Assembly (NCBI RefSeq): GCF_001465595.2
Contig: NZ_CP013481.2
Location: 1,674,001-1,738,000, forward strand
DNA: 64,000 nt
DNA from: Pandoraea apista
GTDB taxonomy: Bacteria; Pseudomonadota; Gammaproteobacteria; Burkholderiales; Burkholderiaceae
Reading direction: 5' to 3'
A program made the translations under genes and the position numbers. The notes under the pieces are model-generated. The model was not told the origin of the DNA. It made no database searches and worked only from the letters and a program-made list of their open reading frames with translations. Below are positions 27,379-36,458 of the stretch, piece after piece. Position 1 is the first letter of the stretch, and every line of letters begins with the position of its first letter.

Positions 27379-28664
27379 GCCAATGCTCCCGTCCAGCGAC
27401 CGCTGAGCGCGGCCGAAATACACTCGGCCGTGGTGCCGCACCAGGCTTGAATGTTCATGATGGCCGGCAGGTAATGCGCTTGCTTGGCCGAATCGACGGC
27501 CGCGACTCGCGTGCCCTTGGGCATGACTCGTCCGAGTGCGGAACACGTGTCGCTCATGAGATGTGCGCCGGCCGACTCGATGATTCGTGTGTATCCCGCC
27601 TGATCCGCCAACTGACGTGTCGCGCGCGGGGTAAAGATCCAGAGCTCGGTGTTTTCATGCACCTTCTGGCCCTCGAGTAATTGGCAGACCTCCCAGATCT
27701 GTTCGATGGAGTAATGCGGGCAGCCGAGCATCACGAAGTCCACGTCGGTGTCGCGCGCCGTGGTGTTCACGCGCTCGTAAGCGAGGCGCCGTTCGGCCGC
27801 GCCGTAACGCAGGGTCTGGCGGGCTTTGCGCGTGCCGAACGCTTCGTCGAGTGTTCGCGCTTCCGGCGTTGTGCCAACGATGTGGTACATCTCGACACCG
27901 CCTGACGATGCCGCCGCCGCGCCGAAGTGCTTGAGGCGCGGGAGATTGGCTGGCCCCTGAATGCCCTGCAGGACGGGAATGCCTTCGGAGACGACTTCGC
28001 CAACGTAATAGCCGAGAAGTCCCCATTCGAAGACGTTGTCGATCGGCACGTCGACTTGCACGAGATCGGTGCCGAAACGGTTTTCCGTCAGATGCAGCCC
28101 CCAGTAGGGGATCTTGCCGGTGAGCATCGCGGCGCCCGCGCTCTCGCGTCCTTCGGCGTTGCTGCGTGCCCCGAGCACGGCGTTGATGTACACGACTGCC
28201 GACGACTCCATCCACGCGCAATGCTCGCCGCGCACCGGTACATTGCCGACCTGATACGGCGCACACGTGTGCAGCGGCTGCACGCCGAGCCGGCCCGCAT
28301 ACGCTTCGCCTGCGCGATAGAGTTTCACGACTTCCGCTGAAATGCCTTGCCGCTCGGCATGTTCGGGATCGAAGCCTTGCTGGAGATGGCTGCTGTAGGC
28401 CTTCATGCGAGGCACGGGCACGACCTCGGCGCTGTCGAGGTTGAATTCGGAAAAGACGGCGTCGAGATCGAGCGTGCCGCCGCGGGTGCCGAAATCGCGC
28501 AGAAACGGTGTGGTGGCGCCGAGTGTGCCGCACACGTTGTTGGTGTCGACGAGGCGCTCGGCACCGAGCGCTTCGCCGTAACGCACCAGCAGATCCATCG
28601 CTTTCTGCACGGCAGGGCCCTGCGTGCCGTCAAGCATGGCCTGCTCGTCGTGGGTCAGTTGCAT
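27375..28664 (-). CDS. Aconitase X catalytic / large subunit (DUF521)
   Basis: A 429-residue protein of the AcnX (DUF521) family. It opens MQLTHDEQAMLDGTQGPAVQKAMDLLVRYGEALGAERLV and contains the Cys-bearing blocks NVCGTLG, GEHCAWMESSAVVYINAVLGARSNAEG, MLGCPHYS, DTCSALG and AWCGTTAECIS. Several of these cysteines are Fe-S ligands in the family. Typical cis-3-hydroxyproline genes (proline racemase, Pyr2C reductase) are absent here and an IlvD/Edd dehydratase, TauD-type oxygenase and FAD oxidoreductase are present. A different substrate is therefore likely. Confidence 0.92.
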   Translation of the reverse strand: MQLTHDEQAMLDGTQGPAVQKAMDLLVRYGEALGAERLVDTNNVCGTLGATTPFLRDFGTRGGTLDLDAVFSEFNLDSAEVVPVPRMKAYSSHLQQGFDPEHAERQGISAEVVKLYRAGEAYAGRLGVQPLHTCAPYQVGNVPVRGEHCAWMESSAVVYINAVLGARSNAEGRESAGAAMLTGKIPYWGLHLTENRFGTDLVQVDVPIDNVFEWGLLGYYVGEVVSEGIPVLQGIQGPANLPRLKHFGAAAASSGGVEMYHIVGTTPEARTLDEAFGTRKARQTLRYGAAERRLAYERVNTTARDTDVDFVMLGCPHYSIEQIWEVCQLLEGQKVHENTELWIFTPRATRQLADQAGYTRIIESAGAHLMSDTCSALGRVMPKGTRVAAVDSAKQAHYLPAIMNIQAWCGTTAECISAALSGRWTGALA

Positions 28665-28694
28665 GGGGTGTCTCCTTGAATGTGACCGGGCGGG

Positions 28695-29609
28695 TCAGGC
28701 GTCGAGCGTGGTGGCGCGACGCAGTTCACGACGCTTTGTCAGGTCGAAGCGCCGGCCGCGATGTAATGTGCATCGGTTGTCCCAGATCACCAGATCGCCG
28801 GGTTGCCAGGTGTGTCGATAGACAAAGGCGGGTTGCGTGGCGTGTTCGAGCAGATCGAGCAGCAACATGCGGCCTTCGGCAAGTGTCATGTCGAGAATGC
28901 GGCTCGCATGGGCACCGATAAACAGGGACGACCGGCCGCTCGGGTGTTGACGTACCAATGGCCAGACGGTCGGGGGAATGGCTGCCCGTTGGGCCGCGTC
29001 GTACTCGGTGTCGCCGAGAAAGAAACGCGAGTGCAAGGCGTCGTGTTCGGCGTGAAGCCCGCGCAGCGCCGCTTGCTGCGACGCCGGCAACGCCTCGAAC
29101 GCGGCACGCATATCGGCGAACTCCGTCTCGCCGCCTTCCGGTGGCACCGCCACGGCGTAGAGCATCGAGTAGCGGGCCGAGGGCTTCTGAAACGAACTGT
29201 CGCTGTGCCACAACTGGTTGGCGAGATTACCCACAATGCGACGATGCTCGCGATGGGCAACCGCACCGCTTTCGTCAAGATTGGAGATGTCGGCGAGGGT
29301 GTCGTGCCCGAGGCGGTTGTGCGGCCTGGCCACGCGTTTGAAGCCGATATCGAGCGGCCCCAGCGCGCTGGCGAAATCCAGTTGCTGCTGTGGCGTGAGC
29401 GACTGGCCGCGAATGACGAGCACACCGTAACGGGTCATTGCGTCGTCAATGGCGTGCGCGGTGTCTGCGCTGACCGGTGCGGCGGTATCGAGACCATGCA
29501 CCTGAGCGACGAAGTCGAAGGCTGTCTCGCGCGAGCCGTTCGTTTCAACGGTTTCACCGGTTCGGCTCGCGTTCACCGTGGGCGAACGCAGCGGCGTGAG
29601 GTCAAGCAT
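28695..29609 (-). CDS. TauD/TfdA-family Fe(II)/2-oxoglutarate dioxygenase
   Basis: A 304-residue oxygenase. The facial triad is visible as His-x-Asp in LWHSDSSF (about residue 135) and the distal His in CTLHRGRR (about 282). The 2-oxoglutarate Arg lies in RRELRRAT at the C-terminus. Other family marks are YGVLVIRGQSLTPQQQLDFASALGP near the start and WQPGDLVIWDNR. Relatives hydroxylate taurine, 2,4-D and other carboxylates or sulfonates. It lies 30 bases from aconitase X and 36 from the second transporter, on the same strand. Confidence 0.9.
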   Translation of the reverse strand: MLDLTPLRSPTVNASRTGETVETNGSRETAFDFVAQVHGLDTAAPVSADTAHAIDDAMTRYGVLVIRGQSLTPQQQLDFASALGPLDIGFKRVARPHNRLGHDTLADISNLDESGAVAHREHRRIVGNLANQLWHSDSSFQKPSARYSMLYAVAVPPEGGETEFADMRAAFEALPASQQAALRGLHAEHDALHSRFFLGDTEYDAAQRAAIPPTVWPLVRQHPSGRSSLFIGAHASRILDMTLAEGRMLLLDLLEHATQPAFVYRHTWQPGDLVIWDNRCTLHRGRRFDLTKRRELRRATTLDA

Positions 29610-29645
29610 GTTGGCTCCTCCGGAACGTTTTATTGGGGGGCGATG

Positions 29646-31013
29646 TCACGCAGTTCCTGCGGGATGCGGTGTGGACTCGGCGCGTTCGGGATCGTGTTGC
29701 CGGTGAAGCATGCCGAGTGCGAAGGCAAAGATCGCCACGAGGCCAACGGGGACGGCGCCAAAATAGAACAAGGCGCTGACCGGCCAATGCAGCGATAGCA
29801 GCGCACCGCCGATGACAGGGCCCGCAATGGCGCCGATCTTCTGGATACCGACCGCCACGCCCACGCCCTTGGCGCGCAGGGCGGTTGGATAGACCATTGC
29901 CGCTACCGCGTTGAGGCCGAATTGCGTACCGACGACGCAAAACCCGATCATGAAGACCGCCGCGATCAGCATTCCTTCGGGGACGGCGGTGCCGAGTGCC
30001 GCCACAAGGGGACAGCCGATAACGGGCAGCACCGCGACGATCAGTGCTCCGCGTGTATCGACAAATCGCATCAGCGCGAGTCCGCCGATGGTGCCGCCGA
30101 CCGAGAATGCGCTGGATACGAGAGCGGCGCGCGCCGGTGGCACGCCAATCGCTTCGATCAGCATCGGCAGCCAACTCACGAGAAAGAACAGCGCCATGGA
30201 GTTTGCGACGTACACGGCCCACAGCATGGGGGTGATGCGGCGCAGGCGGCCCGCGAAGAGCTCTCGCAGACGCGCATGCTGCGCTCCCGCGGCCTCGTCG
30301 CCGGCAACGAAACGCATTTGTGCGTCGAAGTGCTTTCCGGGATGCAGCCGTGACGCGACGCGCGCGATCTCGTCGGCGCGGCGGCCCTTCAGCGCGAGAA
30401 AGCGAATTGACTCCGGCACCCACAGGGCGAGCATGACGGCAGCGAGCAAAGGCCCTACGCCGCCGATGACGAAAATAGCCTGCCAGCCGAAGTGCGGAAT
30501 CATCCACGCCGCGACCACGCCGCCCAACCCGGTGCCGACGCTGTAGCCCGTGTACATCAACGTGACCCAGGTGGCTCGCAACCGGCGAGGCGCGAATTCC
30601 GTCATGTACGCAATCGCATTGGGCACGACTCCGCCGATGCCGATGCCGGCGATAAAGCGCAGTACGAACAGCGTGCGCAAGTCGCTGGCGAATACGACAG
30701 CGAGCGTTAGTACGCAGAGGATGCCTGAGCCGATGAGAATCGTGCGCTTGCGACCGATGACGTCACCCAGATAGCCCAGGACAAACGCACCGAGCATCGT
30801 GCCGAAGACGAAGGCGCCAAAGGCGGGCCCCAGGGCGCCACGCCCGATACCCCATGCGCGACCGATGGCGGGAGCGGCAAACGAGAGCGCGCCAAGATCG
30901 TAGCCCTCGGCGAGCATCATCAAACCCATCAGAACGATGATGCGAATCGAAAACCCACCGACCTTCTGGGTTTCGACGACCTGATCGACGTCGACCGTCG
31001 GCGCGGCGTTCAT
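29646..31013 (-). CDS. AAHS-family MFS transporter (copy 2)
   Basis: A 455-residue, twelve-helix permease paralogous to the one at 24001. Shared marks are MLAEGYDLGALSFAAPAIG, GDVIGRKRTILIGS, RFIAGIGIGGVVPNAIAYMTEFAPRRLRATWVTLMYTGYS and a similar C-terminal half. GGAGAA precedes the ATG at 31013, which lies inside the last codons of the IlvD/Edd gene (four-base overlap), so the two are translationally coupled. Two related importers in one operon suggest either two related substrates or uptake plus export. Confidence 0.92.
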   Translation of the reverse strand: MNAAPTVDVDQVVETQKVGGFSIRIIVLMGLMMLAEGYDLGALSFAAPAIGRAWGIGRGALGPAFGAFVFGTMLGAFVLGYLGDVIGRKRTILIGSGILCVLTLAVVFASDLRTLFVLRFIAGIGIGGVVPNAIAYMTEFAPRRLRATWVTLMYTGYSVGTGLGGVVAAWMIPHFGWQAIFVIGGVGPLLAAVMLALWVPESIRFLALKGRRADEIARVASRLHPGKHFDAQMRFVAGDEAAGAQHARLRELFAGRLRRITPMLWAVYVANSMALFFLVSWLPMLIEAIGVPPARAALVSSAFSVGGTIGGLALMRFVDTRGALIVAVLPVIGCPLVAALGTAVPEGMLIAAVFMIGFCVVGTQFGLNAVAAMVYPTALRAKGVGVAVGIQKIGAIAGPVIGGALLSLHWPVSALFYFGAVPVGLVAIFAFALGMLHRQHDPERAESTPHPAGTA

Positions 31014-32710
31014 GCGCGTTCTCCGTCGTCGTTCCGGCCGTTCAGTACCGCGCCTTGCGGCATTGACGACACGTTCTCGCGATACAGCTTGAGCCACCCG
31101 CGTGGCGATGCGGCCGACGGGGCGCGCCACTGTTCGCGGCGTTGCGTCCATTGGGCGTCGTCCAGTTGTACGTCGCAGCGGCGCGTGTCGAGATCGATGA
31201 CGATAGTGTCGCCGTCGTGAACGAGGGCAAGCGGGCCGCCGGTCGCGGCTTCGGGCGCAATCTCCGCCACGACCAGACCCTTGCAAACGAGCCCCGAGAG
31301 GTGCCCGTCGGTCAGCAGCGCGACCGATTCGCTCAGCCCCGCGCCGTCGATGGCAAACACCACGCGAGAGGCGCCGCCGCCCATCGCGGGCCCTCCGCAC
31401 ACGCCCGCGCCTCGCATGACGACGACATGGCCCGGACGGATATCGCCGCGGCGCAGCGCCTCGACCGCCGCGTCGGAGGTATCGAAGCACAGCGCTGTGC
31501 CCTCGAAGCGACGAGCCTTGTCGGGGGAAATGCCGAACTTCACGATGCCCGCTTCCGGCGCAAGGTTGCCGCGCAGGAGAACGATGGCCGGGCGCGACGC
31601 GAAGGGGCGCTCGACCGGCCGTATGACGTTGTCGTCGTGGATCGGGGCGTCCTGTACGTTTTGCGCCATCGTCGTTCCGGTGACGGTGAGCGCATCGCCA
31701 TGCAGCCACGGCAACAGACGCCTCAGCACCCCCCGCGAGCCACCCGCGGCATCGAAGGCTTCGATCGTGTCGTCTCCGACCGGGCGAATGCCTGTGAGCA
31801 CCGGTATCTGGTCGGCCAGCGATTCGAACAGGTGATAGACGTCGACATCGCATTGCGCCTCGGTGGCGATCGCTTGCAGATGCTTGACGCTATTGATCGA
31901 GCCGCCGACGGCGAGCACCGCCATCGCGGCGTTGGCGAATGCGCCGGGACTGAGAATCTTGCGCGGGGTGAGATCGGCCTCGATCATTTCGACGATGCGC
32001 TGGCCTGCCCGACGCACTGTCTCGAACATTTGTGGACTGTTGGCGGCTACCGGCGTGCTGCCCGGCAGCGCCATGCCAAGGGCTTCGCATACCAGATGCA
32101 TCGAGTTCGCCGTACCCAGCCCCGAGCACACGCCAGGCCCGCGAATCGCATTGCGCGTCATGCCAACGAGTTCCTCGACCGGCAGACCGCCGGTGACGAC
32201 ATGCATTGCGCTGACAAAGACATCCTCGATGTCCACATGCTTGCCGCGGTACTCGCCGCTGGCCTGATAGCCGCAAGCCACAATGAGGCTCGGAATATTC
32301 AGGCGCGCCGCCGCCATCAACTGACCGGGCACTGTCTTGTCGCACGAGGCGAGGCAAACCATACCGTCGAGCATTGCGCCTTCGACGGCGACTTCAATGT
32401 CGTTGGTGACGAGGTCGCGTGCCGACAGAATGTAAGCGCCGCGTGCACCGGCACCCGTGATGAAGTCGCTCGGCGCGGCCGTACGGATTTCGAAAGGCAG
32501 AGCGCCGGCGGCGCGAATGGCCTCCTTGAGCGCGGCCGCCACGCCGTCAAGGTGACTGAAACAACTGGCAAGTTCGGAAGAAGAGTTGACGATGGCGATC
32601 TTCGGTTTTTCGAGATCGTCTTCGGCGATGCCCAAGGCACGCCATTGGGCGGCACGCACCGCCCACAGATAGGAACCACGGGGGAAATTGCTTCGCAAGC
32701 GACGAGGCAT
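31010..32710 (-). CDS. IlvD/Edd-family dehydratase
   Basis: A 566-residue Fe-S dehydratase. Cluster cysteines are seen in NSSSELASCFSHL, CDKTVPG (about residue 122) and GPGVCSGLGTANSM (about 194). The C-terminal active-site regions are altered from branched-chain IlvD (GGPAMGGGAS and TDGHLSGLVCKG in place of the usual forms). It therefore looks like a sugar-acid or other 2,3-dihydroxyacid dehydratase. It is the first gene of the long minus-strand run and is divergent from a LysR gene. It would convert a 2,3-dihydroxyacid to a 2-keto-3-deoxy acid. Confidence 0.9.
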   Translation of the reverse strand: MPRRLRSNFPRGSYLWAVRAAQWRALGIAEDDLEKPKIAIVNSSSELASCFSHLDGVAAALKEAIRAAGALPFEIRTAAPSDFITGAGARGAYILSARDLVTNDIEVAVEGAMLDGMVCLASCDKTVPGQLMAAARLNIPSLIVACGYQASGEYRGKHVDIEDVFVSAMHVVTGGLPVEELVGMTRNAIRGPGVCSGLGTANSMHLVCEALGMALPGSTPVAANSPQMFETVRRAGQRIVEMIEADLTPRKILSPGAFANAAMAVLAVGGSINSVKHLQAIATEAQCDVDVYHLFESLADQIPVLTGIRPVGDDTIEAFDAAGGSRGVLRRLLPWLHGDALTVTGTTMAQNVQDAPIHDDNVIRPVERPFASRPAIVLLRGNLAPEAGIVKFGISPDKARRFEGTALCFDTSDAAVEALRRGDIRPGHVVVMRGAGVCGGPAMGGGASRVVFAIDGAGLSESVALLTDGHLSGLVCKGLVVAEIAPEAATGGPLALVHDGDTIVIDLDTRRCDVQLDDAQWTQRREQWRAPSAASPRGWLKLYRENVSSMPQGAVLNGRNDDGERA

Positions 32711-32784
32711 GGTGTCTCACTCCAGCGTTTTTTCTTGGTGAAAAACGCCGTCCCGGATGCACTCTACGGTGTCTCTCGAAGACG

Positions 32785-32813
32785 GTGACTCATGCTAGGT
32801 AGCCGAATATAAT
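32785..32813 (+). promoter_or_regulatory. Predicted promoter of the LysR gene
   Basis: GTGACT at 32785-32790 and a perfect TATAAT at 32808-32813 are 17 bases apart, pointing toward the LysR gene. Confidence 0.5.
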
Positions 32814-32829
32814 CCGTCAATTCGATCCA

Positions 32830-32844
32830 ATTTATTTGGTAAAT
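32830..32844. promoter_or_regulatory. Candidate LysR operator
   Basis: ATTTA-N5-TAAAT forms a short dyad in the intergenic region, seven bases before the LysR start. Its position fits autoregulation and control of the divergent dehydratase operon. Confidence 0.45.
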
Positions 32845-32851
32845 CCAAAAT

Positions 32852-33784
32852 ATGGATATTCATCAGGTCGATCTGAATCTTCTGAAGGCCTTTGACGCGA
32901 TGATGCGCACACGCAGCGTGACCCAGGCGGGCATTGTGCTCGGGCTGAGTCAGCCGGCCATGAGTTTTGCGCTGTCGAAATTGCGTCAGATGTTTGACGA
33001 TCCGCTGTTTGTGCGATCCGCACGCGGCATGGAGCCCACAGCACGCGCGCAGGAACTGGCGGAGCCGGTCACGCGCATGCTGTATCTGATTCAGGACGAA
33101 ATCCTGCCGCGTCCGACGTTCCATCCTGCGTCGTCGCGTGAGACGTTCGTGATGTGCATGTCGGACATCGGGGAAATGGTGTTCTTGCCGCGCTTGCTCA
33201 AGCATCTCGATGGCGTGGCGCCCCACGTGAAGATCAAGACGGTGGCGCCCACGCCGCAGGAGTTGGAGGCGGGACTGACCGAAGGCGATATCGCGCTGGC
33301 GGTTGGTGTGTTCCCCGATCTGGAGAGCGCATCGATTCGCCAGAAGCTGCTGTATCAGCACTCGTTCGTGTGCGTCATGCGGATCGATCATCCGAACATC
33401 GGGCAAACGATGACGAAGGACGAGTACGAGGCAGCCGATCACGTTGCCGTGCGTCCGGAGGGGCGTCGTGCCGATCAGTTCGAGAAGACGCTGGAGCGGC
33501 TTGGCGTGCATCGCAACGTGCGTCTGTCCCTGCCTCGCTATATGGGCGTGCCGTTCATCGTCGCCGACTCGAACATGATCGCGACAGTGCCGCTCTCAGT
33601 CGGCCGCCGCTTCGCCGACTTCGCCCGGGTAAGGCTCGTGCCGTTGCCCTTCAACGTTCCCGCCTACGATCTTCATCTCCACTGGCATTCGCGCTTTCAC
33701 AACGACCCGGCTAACGCCTGGATACGCGAGGTGATGTCGGCATTGGTGAGTACACCGAGGCGGCCTTCGACGGCTGAAGTGTGA
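32852..33784 (+). CDS. LysR-family regulator of the divergent catabolic run
   Basis: A 310-residue LysR regulator of the NodD/LinR-like type. The N-terminal domain is MDIHQVDLNLLKAFDAMMRTRSVTQAGIVLGLSQPAMSFALSKLRQMFDDPLFVRSARGMEPT. The effector domain contains ETFVMCMSDIGEMVFLPRLLKHL and AVGVFPDLESASIRQKLLYQHSFVCVMRIDHP. It is transcribed away from the eight-gene run, with 141 bases between, so it is the probable activator. Effector unknown. Confidence 0.92.
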   Translation: MDIHQVDLNLLKAFDAMMRTRSVTQAGIVLGLSQPAMSFALSKLRQMFDDPLFVRSARGMEPTARAQELAEPVTRMLYLIQDEILPRPTFHPASSRETFVMCMSDIGEMVFLPRLLKHLDGVAPHVKIKTVAPTPQELEAGLTEGDIALAVGVFPDLESASIRQKLLYQHSFVCVMRIDHPNIGQTMTKDEYEAADHVAVRPEGRRADQFEKTLERLGVHRNVRLSLPRYMGVPFIVADSNMIATVPLSVGRRFADFARVRLVPLPFNVPAYDLHLHWHSRFHNDPANAWIREVMSALVSTPRRPSTAEV

Positions 33785-33987
33785 CGTCATCGTACGATCG
33801 ACAACAGTAGGGGCTATAGGGGGCGGCAGCGAGGAGAGGGCCGGCGGTTGGTAAGGGGCGGTAAGGGGGTGGGGAGCGGCAAGGAGCGGCAAGGGTTGGC
33901 AGTGTTGCATTTCCGCCTTGCCGTGGCCATGGCGTGACAACAGAGGTTGACGTTGTGCGGCGGACTGCTAATATCTCGAAACTTAAA
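33785..33987. other. G-rich intergenic stretch
   Basis: Between the LysR stop and the Fur-like box the plus strand has a run of G-rich units (GGGG, GGGGG, repeated AGCGGCAAGG). No gene, RNA or convincing regulatory site is seen. Confidence 0.4.
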
Positions 33988-34016
33988 TAATAATGTTAAT
34001 GATTCGCATTAATAAT
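33988..34016. promoter_or_regulatory. Fur-like box
   Basis: TTAATGATTCGCATTAA at 33996-34012 has perfect 6-bp outer arms and matches the Fur-box core AATGATTCxCATT. AT-rich hexamer-like flanks extend it on both sides. It lies 37 bases upstream of the TonB receptor start. Confidence 0.78.
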
Positions 34017-34048
34017 TCGAATCTTGATCGTCACACGGGAATTCAGGT

Positions 34049-36268
34049 ATGTCTTTCGTTCACACGGCTCGCGCGCTGCCTGCCATCGGCCGCCCCGGCG
34101 CGCGTAATGCCGTCGCATTGCGCACCAACATGGCGCCGCTGGCGCTCGCCGCATTACTGTCCTTCACGGCCAACTCGGCCTTCGCTCAGTCAGTGCCCGC
34201 TAAGGTAGCGGCGGCGGAGGTGGCAGATGCCGCCACGTCGACCGCCGACGCCTCTGCCCAGGCCACGCTCAAGGCCACGACCGTTACCAGCTCGGCCTTG
34301 CGCGAAACGCCCCAGAATCTCAAGCAGCCGGTGCAATCCGGCGCGCTCGGCTCGCGTAGCCAGCTCGATACGCCGTTCTCGACAACCGTGGTGAGCCAGG
34401 AGCAACTCGAACAACGCCAGCCGGCCAAGCTCGGCGAAGTGTTCTCCACCGATGCCTCGGTGACCGACGGCAGCAATGCCTTCGACGCATGGGCCGGCTA
34501 CGTTTACGTGCGCGGCATGCCGATCGACTGGCAATACGGTTTCAAGCTCGACGGCCTGCCGGTGATGACCTACGGCGTGACCATGCCGTATGAGTAGTTC
34601 GATCGCGTGGAACTGCTCAAGGGGTTGTCGGGCTTTATGTACGGCTTCGTCGCGCCGGGCGGCGTGGTGAACTACGTGACGAAGAAGCCGACGGACGAGC
34701 GCATTGCCAGCGTCGATCTCGGTTTCCATTCCGACGGCATCTGGCGCGAGCACGTCGATCTCGGTGGCCGTGCCGGGCCGAACGACATGTTCGGCGCACG
34801 CCTGAACTACACGCACGAAGAAGGCCGCACATACACCGACGGCAACCTGAATCGCGACACGGTATCGGTCGCGCTCGACGCACGCATTACCCGCGATCTC
34901 ACGTGGAACTTCGGTGCGATGTATCAGGACCGTCGCGCGACAGGAACCTCGCCGTCGCTCTCGACCTTCAGCTTCTCGGGCAACCAACTGCCCGGGCCGA
35001 TCAACGTGTCCAATGCGAATCTGCAAACGCAAGCCACGCATCTGAACACGATCACGCAGTTCTACACGACGGGCCTGCAATACCAGATCGATCCGGATTG
35101 GAAGGTATCGGCCAACTACGCGTTCAACAAATCGACGCGTGACCGAAACGAAGCCACGCTGTATCTGCTCAACGGCGCCGGCAACTTCAGCGGTCAGAAC
35201 GATCTGGGCGACGAGAACAACACATTCCGCGCATGGCAATTGACTGCCGAAGGCAAGGTGCGGACCGGCCCGTTCGCGCACCAGTTGACGTTCGGCATCG
35301 CCTCGCAGTATCAGACGAACGACTACGCCTACATCTACAGTCCGACGTACACGGGCAATCTGTATCAAGGCACGTCGTATCAGTACTATGGCGATGGCAC
35401 GACCCTCAAGGCGCAACGCTCCAGCGCCATCGAGCAACGCTCGGTCTTTGCCTCTGACACGGTGCAGATCACGGAGCGTCTGTCGGTACTTGGCGGCGTT
35501 CGCTTCACCAACTACAACCAGACGAACGCGCAAGGCATCTCGACCTACTCGACGAACGGCGTGTTCACGCCCACGCTTGCCGTTATGTACAAGGTCGCGC
35601 CGAGCACGACGGCCTATGCGAGTTACGTGGAAGCGCTCGAAGCCGGCGAGGTCGTGGGGGCGACCTACGCCAATGCGGGAGCAGTGCTCAATCCGTTCAA
35701 GAGCCGTCAGTACGAACTCGGCGTGAAAACCGAGCAGGACACCTGGAGCACGACGGCAGCACTCTTTCGCATCGAACGCGGCGCCGTGTACACCAACAGC
35801 GCCAATGCGCGCGTGGCAGACGGCCAGTCGATCTATCAGGGTATCGAACTGGCCGGCTCGGTCAAGCTGGGGCCGCAGTGGACGCTGGGCGCCAGCGCCA
35901 TGGCACTCGATAGCTGGTATGCGCGCACGAACGGTTTCGATGGCAACCGCGTGGGGGGTGCACCGCGTTTCGTGCTCTCGGGCAACCTCGAGTACAAGGT
36001 GCCGTATGTGCCAGGGCTCTCGGTGGGAGGCGACATCCGCTACAACGGCCGCACGTCGCTCAATCCGCAGAACTCGCTGACGGTATCGGGGTACACGCTG
36101 ATCAATCTTGGCGCCACGTACCGCACGCGTGTGGCCGGCAAGGACGTGACGTTGCGCGCCGCCGTGAGCAACCTCACGAATCGCAAGTACTGGCAGTATC
36201 AGTACGACAACTACATCAAGGCGGCCGATCCGCGCATGGTCAGCCTGAACGCCAAGATCGATTTCTGA
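34049..36268 (+). pseudogene. TonB-dependent siderophore receptor, disrupted by one in-frame stop
   Basis: The frame from 34049 to 36268 encodes a full-length outer-membrane receptor of about 739 codons, except for a TAG at 34595-34597. The first 182 residues hold a signal peptide ending in SFTANSAFAQS, then the start of the plug domain. Directly after the stop the same frame continues FDRVELLKGLSGFMYGFVAPGGVVNYVTKKPT, the conserved plug motif, and runs to a beta-barrel ending in Phe (KIDF). No frameshift is needed. A CAG-to-TAG change is the simplest origin. The upstream Fur-like box implies iron regulation. It may be a true nonsense mutation, a sequencing error or a suppressible stop. Confidence 0.88.
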
Positions 36269-36296
36269 TCGTTCTCCGGCATTCGGCGAAGCACGG

Positions 36297-36325
36297 AAAC
36301 AGCGGCCTGAGCGCCGCTGTTTCTC
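36297..36325 (+). terminator. Terminator after the TonB receptor
   Basis: AAACAGCGGC at 36297-36306 pairs with GCCGCTGTTT at 36313-36322 around a 6-nt loop, followed by CTCG. The T-run is short. Confidence 0.6.
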
Positions 36326-36422
36326 GTGGGTGCGGGAGTGTCCCGCCGCGCGGCGCTTTGCCGCCCCCACCCCGGACTATCGCCTCATCGGAAAAATCAA
36401 TCGACCGGAACGAGAAAACGTC

Positions 36423-36451
36423 TTGACTATCTACCTACCAGTAGATAAAGT
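36423..36451 (+). promoter_or_regulatory. Promoter and overlapping operator of the TetR gene
   Basis: TTGACT (36423-36428) and TAAAGT (36446-36451) are exactly 17 bases apart. The spacer contains the dyad TATCTA-N8-TAGATA (36428-36447). A repressor bound there would block RNA polymerase directly, so autorepression is likely. Confidence 0.78.
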
Positions 36452-36458
36452 TCGTTTC

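Noticed and set aside
33810..33900. G-quadruplex near the TonB promoter
   Set aside because: Three G-runs are close together but the fourth is 14 to 18 bases away, so a stable four-run structure is doubtful.
34595..34597. The TAG in the TonB receptor as pyrrolysine or programmed readthrough
   Set aside because: No pyrrolysine machinery or downstream recoding hairpin is visible, and these systems are rare in this group; nonsense mutation is simpler.
34190..36370. 726-codon minus-strand frame opposite the TonB receptor
   Set aside because: Arg/His-rich shadow of the receptor gene; the plus-strand frame has the signal peptide, plug motif and barrel end.
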